A DNA stretch of 42,565 bases, taken from contig CAKZPB010000093.1 of assembly GCA_937138395.1 (NCBI GenBank), positions 1 to 42,565 of the forward strand. The letters run 5' to 3'. Below the pieces are notes generated by a model. The model had not been told where the DNA came from. It did no database searches and was given only the letters and a program-made list of their open reading frames with translations. This document shows positions 42,372 through 42,565 of the stretch, piece after piece. Source of the DNA: an uncultured Pseudomonadota bacterium. Its GTDB lineage: Bacteria; Pseudomonadota; Gammaproteobacteria; Xanthomonadales; Wenzhouxiangellaceae. A program made the translations under genes and the position numbers. Position 1 is the stretch's first letter, and each line of letters begins with the position of its first letter.

Positions 42372-42464
42372 ATATTCAGTATTCGAGCATTTTGCTTCAT
42401 AGCAATCCATTTGCATACCTCGTTGTATTCAAGTGGCTGTATTGATTAGATAATTACTGAATAT
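42372..42464. repeat. Inverted repeat near the right edge
   Basis: Arms ATATTCAGTA (42372-42381) and TACTGAATAT (42455-42464) are exact complements, 73 bp apart, in an AT-rich region. It could be part of a long attC next to the GTTAGGC core, or an unrelated palindrome. No gene is seen from 42346 to the window end. Confidence 0.4.
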
Positions 42465-42565
42465 CCCGCGTTAATATCTTGCACTTCTGCAACATAGCAT
42501 GAAACTTTCAGAGTAAAACTCGGGTGGTTTTCTGATTTACTACTGCACTTGAATCATCAATGCTG

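Overview
This window is one part of the photosynthesis gene cluster of a bacteriochlorophyll-a purple bacterium, with housekeeping genes on its left and an accessory region on its right. It carries a quinone-type reaction centre (pufL, pufM, puhA), a tetraheme cytochrome subunit (pufC), LH1 (pufBA), LH2 (pucBA), late bacteriochlorophyll genes (bchC, bchG, bchP, bchO) and spirilloxanthin-type carotenoid genes (crtC, crtD, crtF). A gammaproteobacterium is the most likely host. The reasons are the C5-pathway hemL, the pufBALMC order, peptides resembling gammaproteobacterial CpdA and CrtY, and attC-like cassette sites. I cannot name a genus, and the window does not show whether the cell is an aerobic anoxygenic phototroph or a true purple bacterium.

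Layout. 64-4600: hemL, thiE, rubredoxin, a CpdA-like phosphodiesterase, a lipoprotein with a degenerate M48-like domain, and a small membrane protein. 4586-8314 (all leftward): a possible operon of a BCH/PucC-family carrier, a methyltransferase and the bicarbonate pair sbtA-sbtB. 8463-11147: a TonB-dependent receptor. 11633-15697 (leftward): bchG-bchP-tspO-bchO plus a small membrane protein. 16074-21477 (rightward): lhaA-puhA-puhB-puhC-puhE and an alpha/beta hydrolase. 21613-27536 (leftward): crtF-bchC-pufB-pufA-pufL-pufM-pufC, ended by a strong terminator. 27803-32112 (rightward): crtD-crtC, a PsiE-like gene and crtY. 32162-34929: an azurin-like lipoprotein, a COG0170-type lipid or isoprenoid kinase, a DUF423 protein and peptide deformylase. 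34964-37785 (leftward): pucB-pucA, a repeat protein, a terminator and pucC. 38460-42331: unlinked accessory genes, then a run of small genes separated by attC-like sites.

How it works together. bchC, bchP, bchG and bchO serve late bacteriochlorophyll a synthesis. Pigment is loaded into LH1, the reaction centre and LH2 with help from LhaA, PucC and PuhB/C/E. CrtC, CrtD and CrtF finish acyclic carotenoids, while CrtY adds a cyclising activity. bchXYZ, bchFNBHLM, bchDI, acsF/bchE and the early crt genes are not here, so the cluster must be split or continue elsewhere.

Main observations. (1) Three FNR/FixK-type palindromes lie upstream of pufB, of bchG (divergent with lhaA) and of pucB. Each sits exactly 29.5 bp from the first base of a -10-like hexamer for the leftward genes, which is class II activator geometry. 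This suggests a shared oxygen- or redox-responsive switch. (2) A gene directly after pucBA encodes an N-terminal alpha/beta-type domain followed by repeats of an NPAPLSSLFGLKLLS-like motif. Two very strong RNA hairpins separate it from pucA. (3) The LH2 alpha peptide (47 residues) has Phe44-Trp45 in place of the usual Tyr44-Trp45/Tyr45 pair. (4) A membrane-tethered azurin-like protein could donate electrons to PufC. (5) The right end looks like an integron cassette array.
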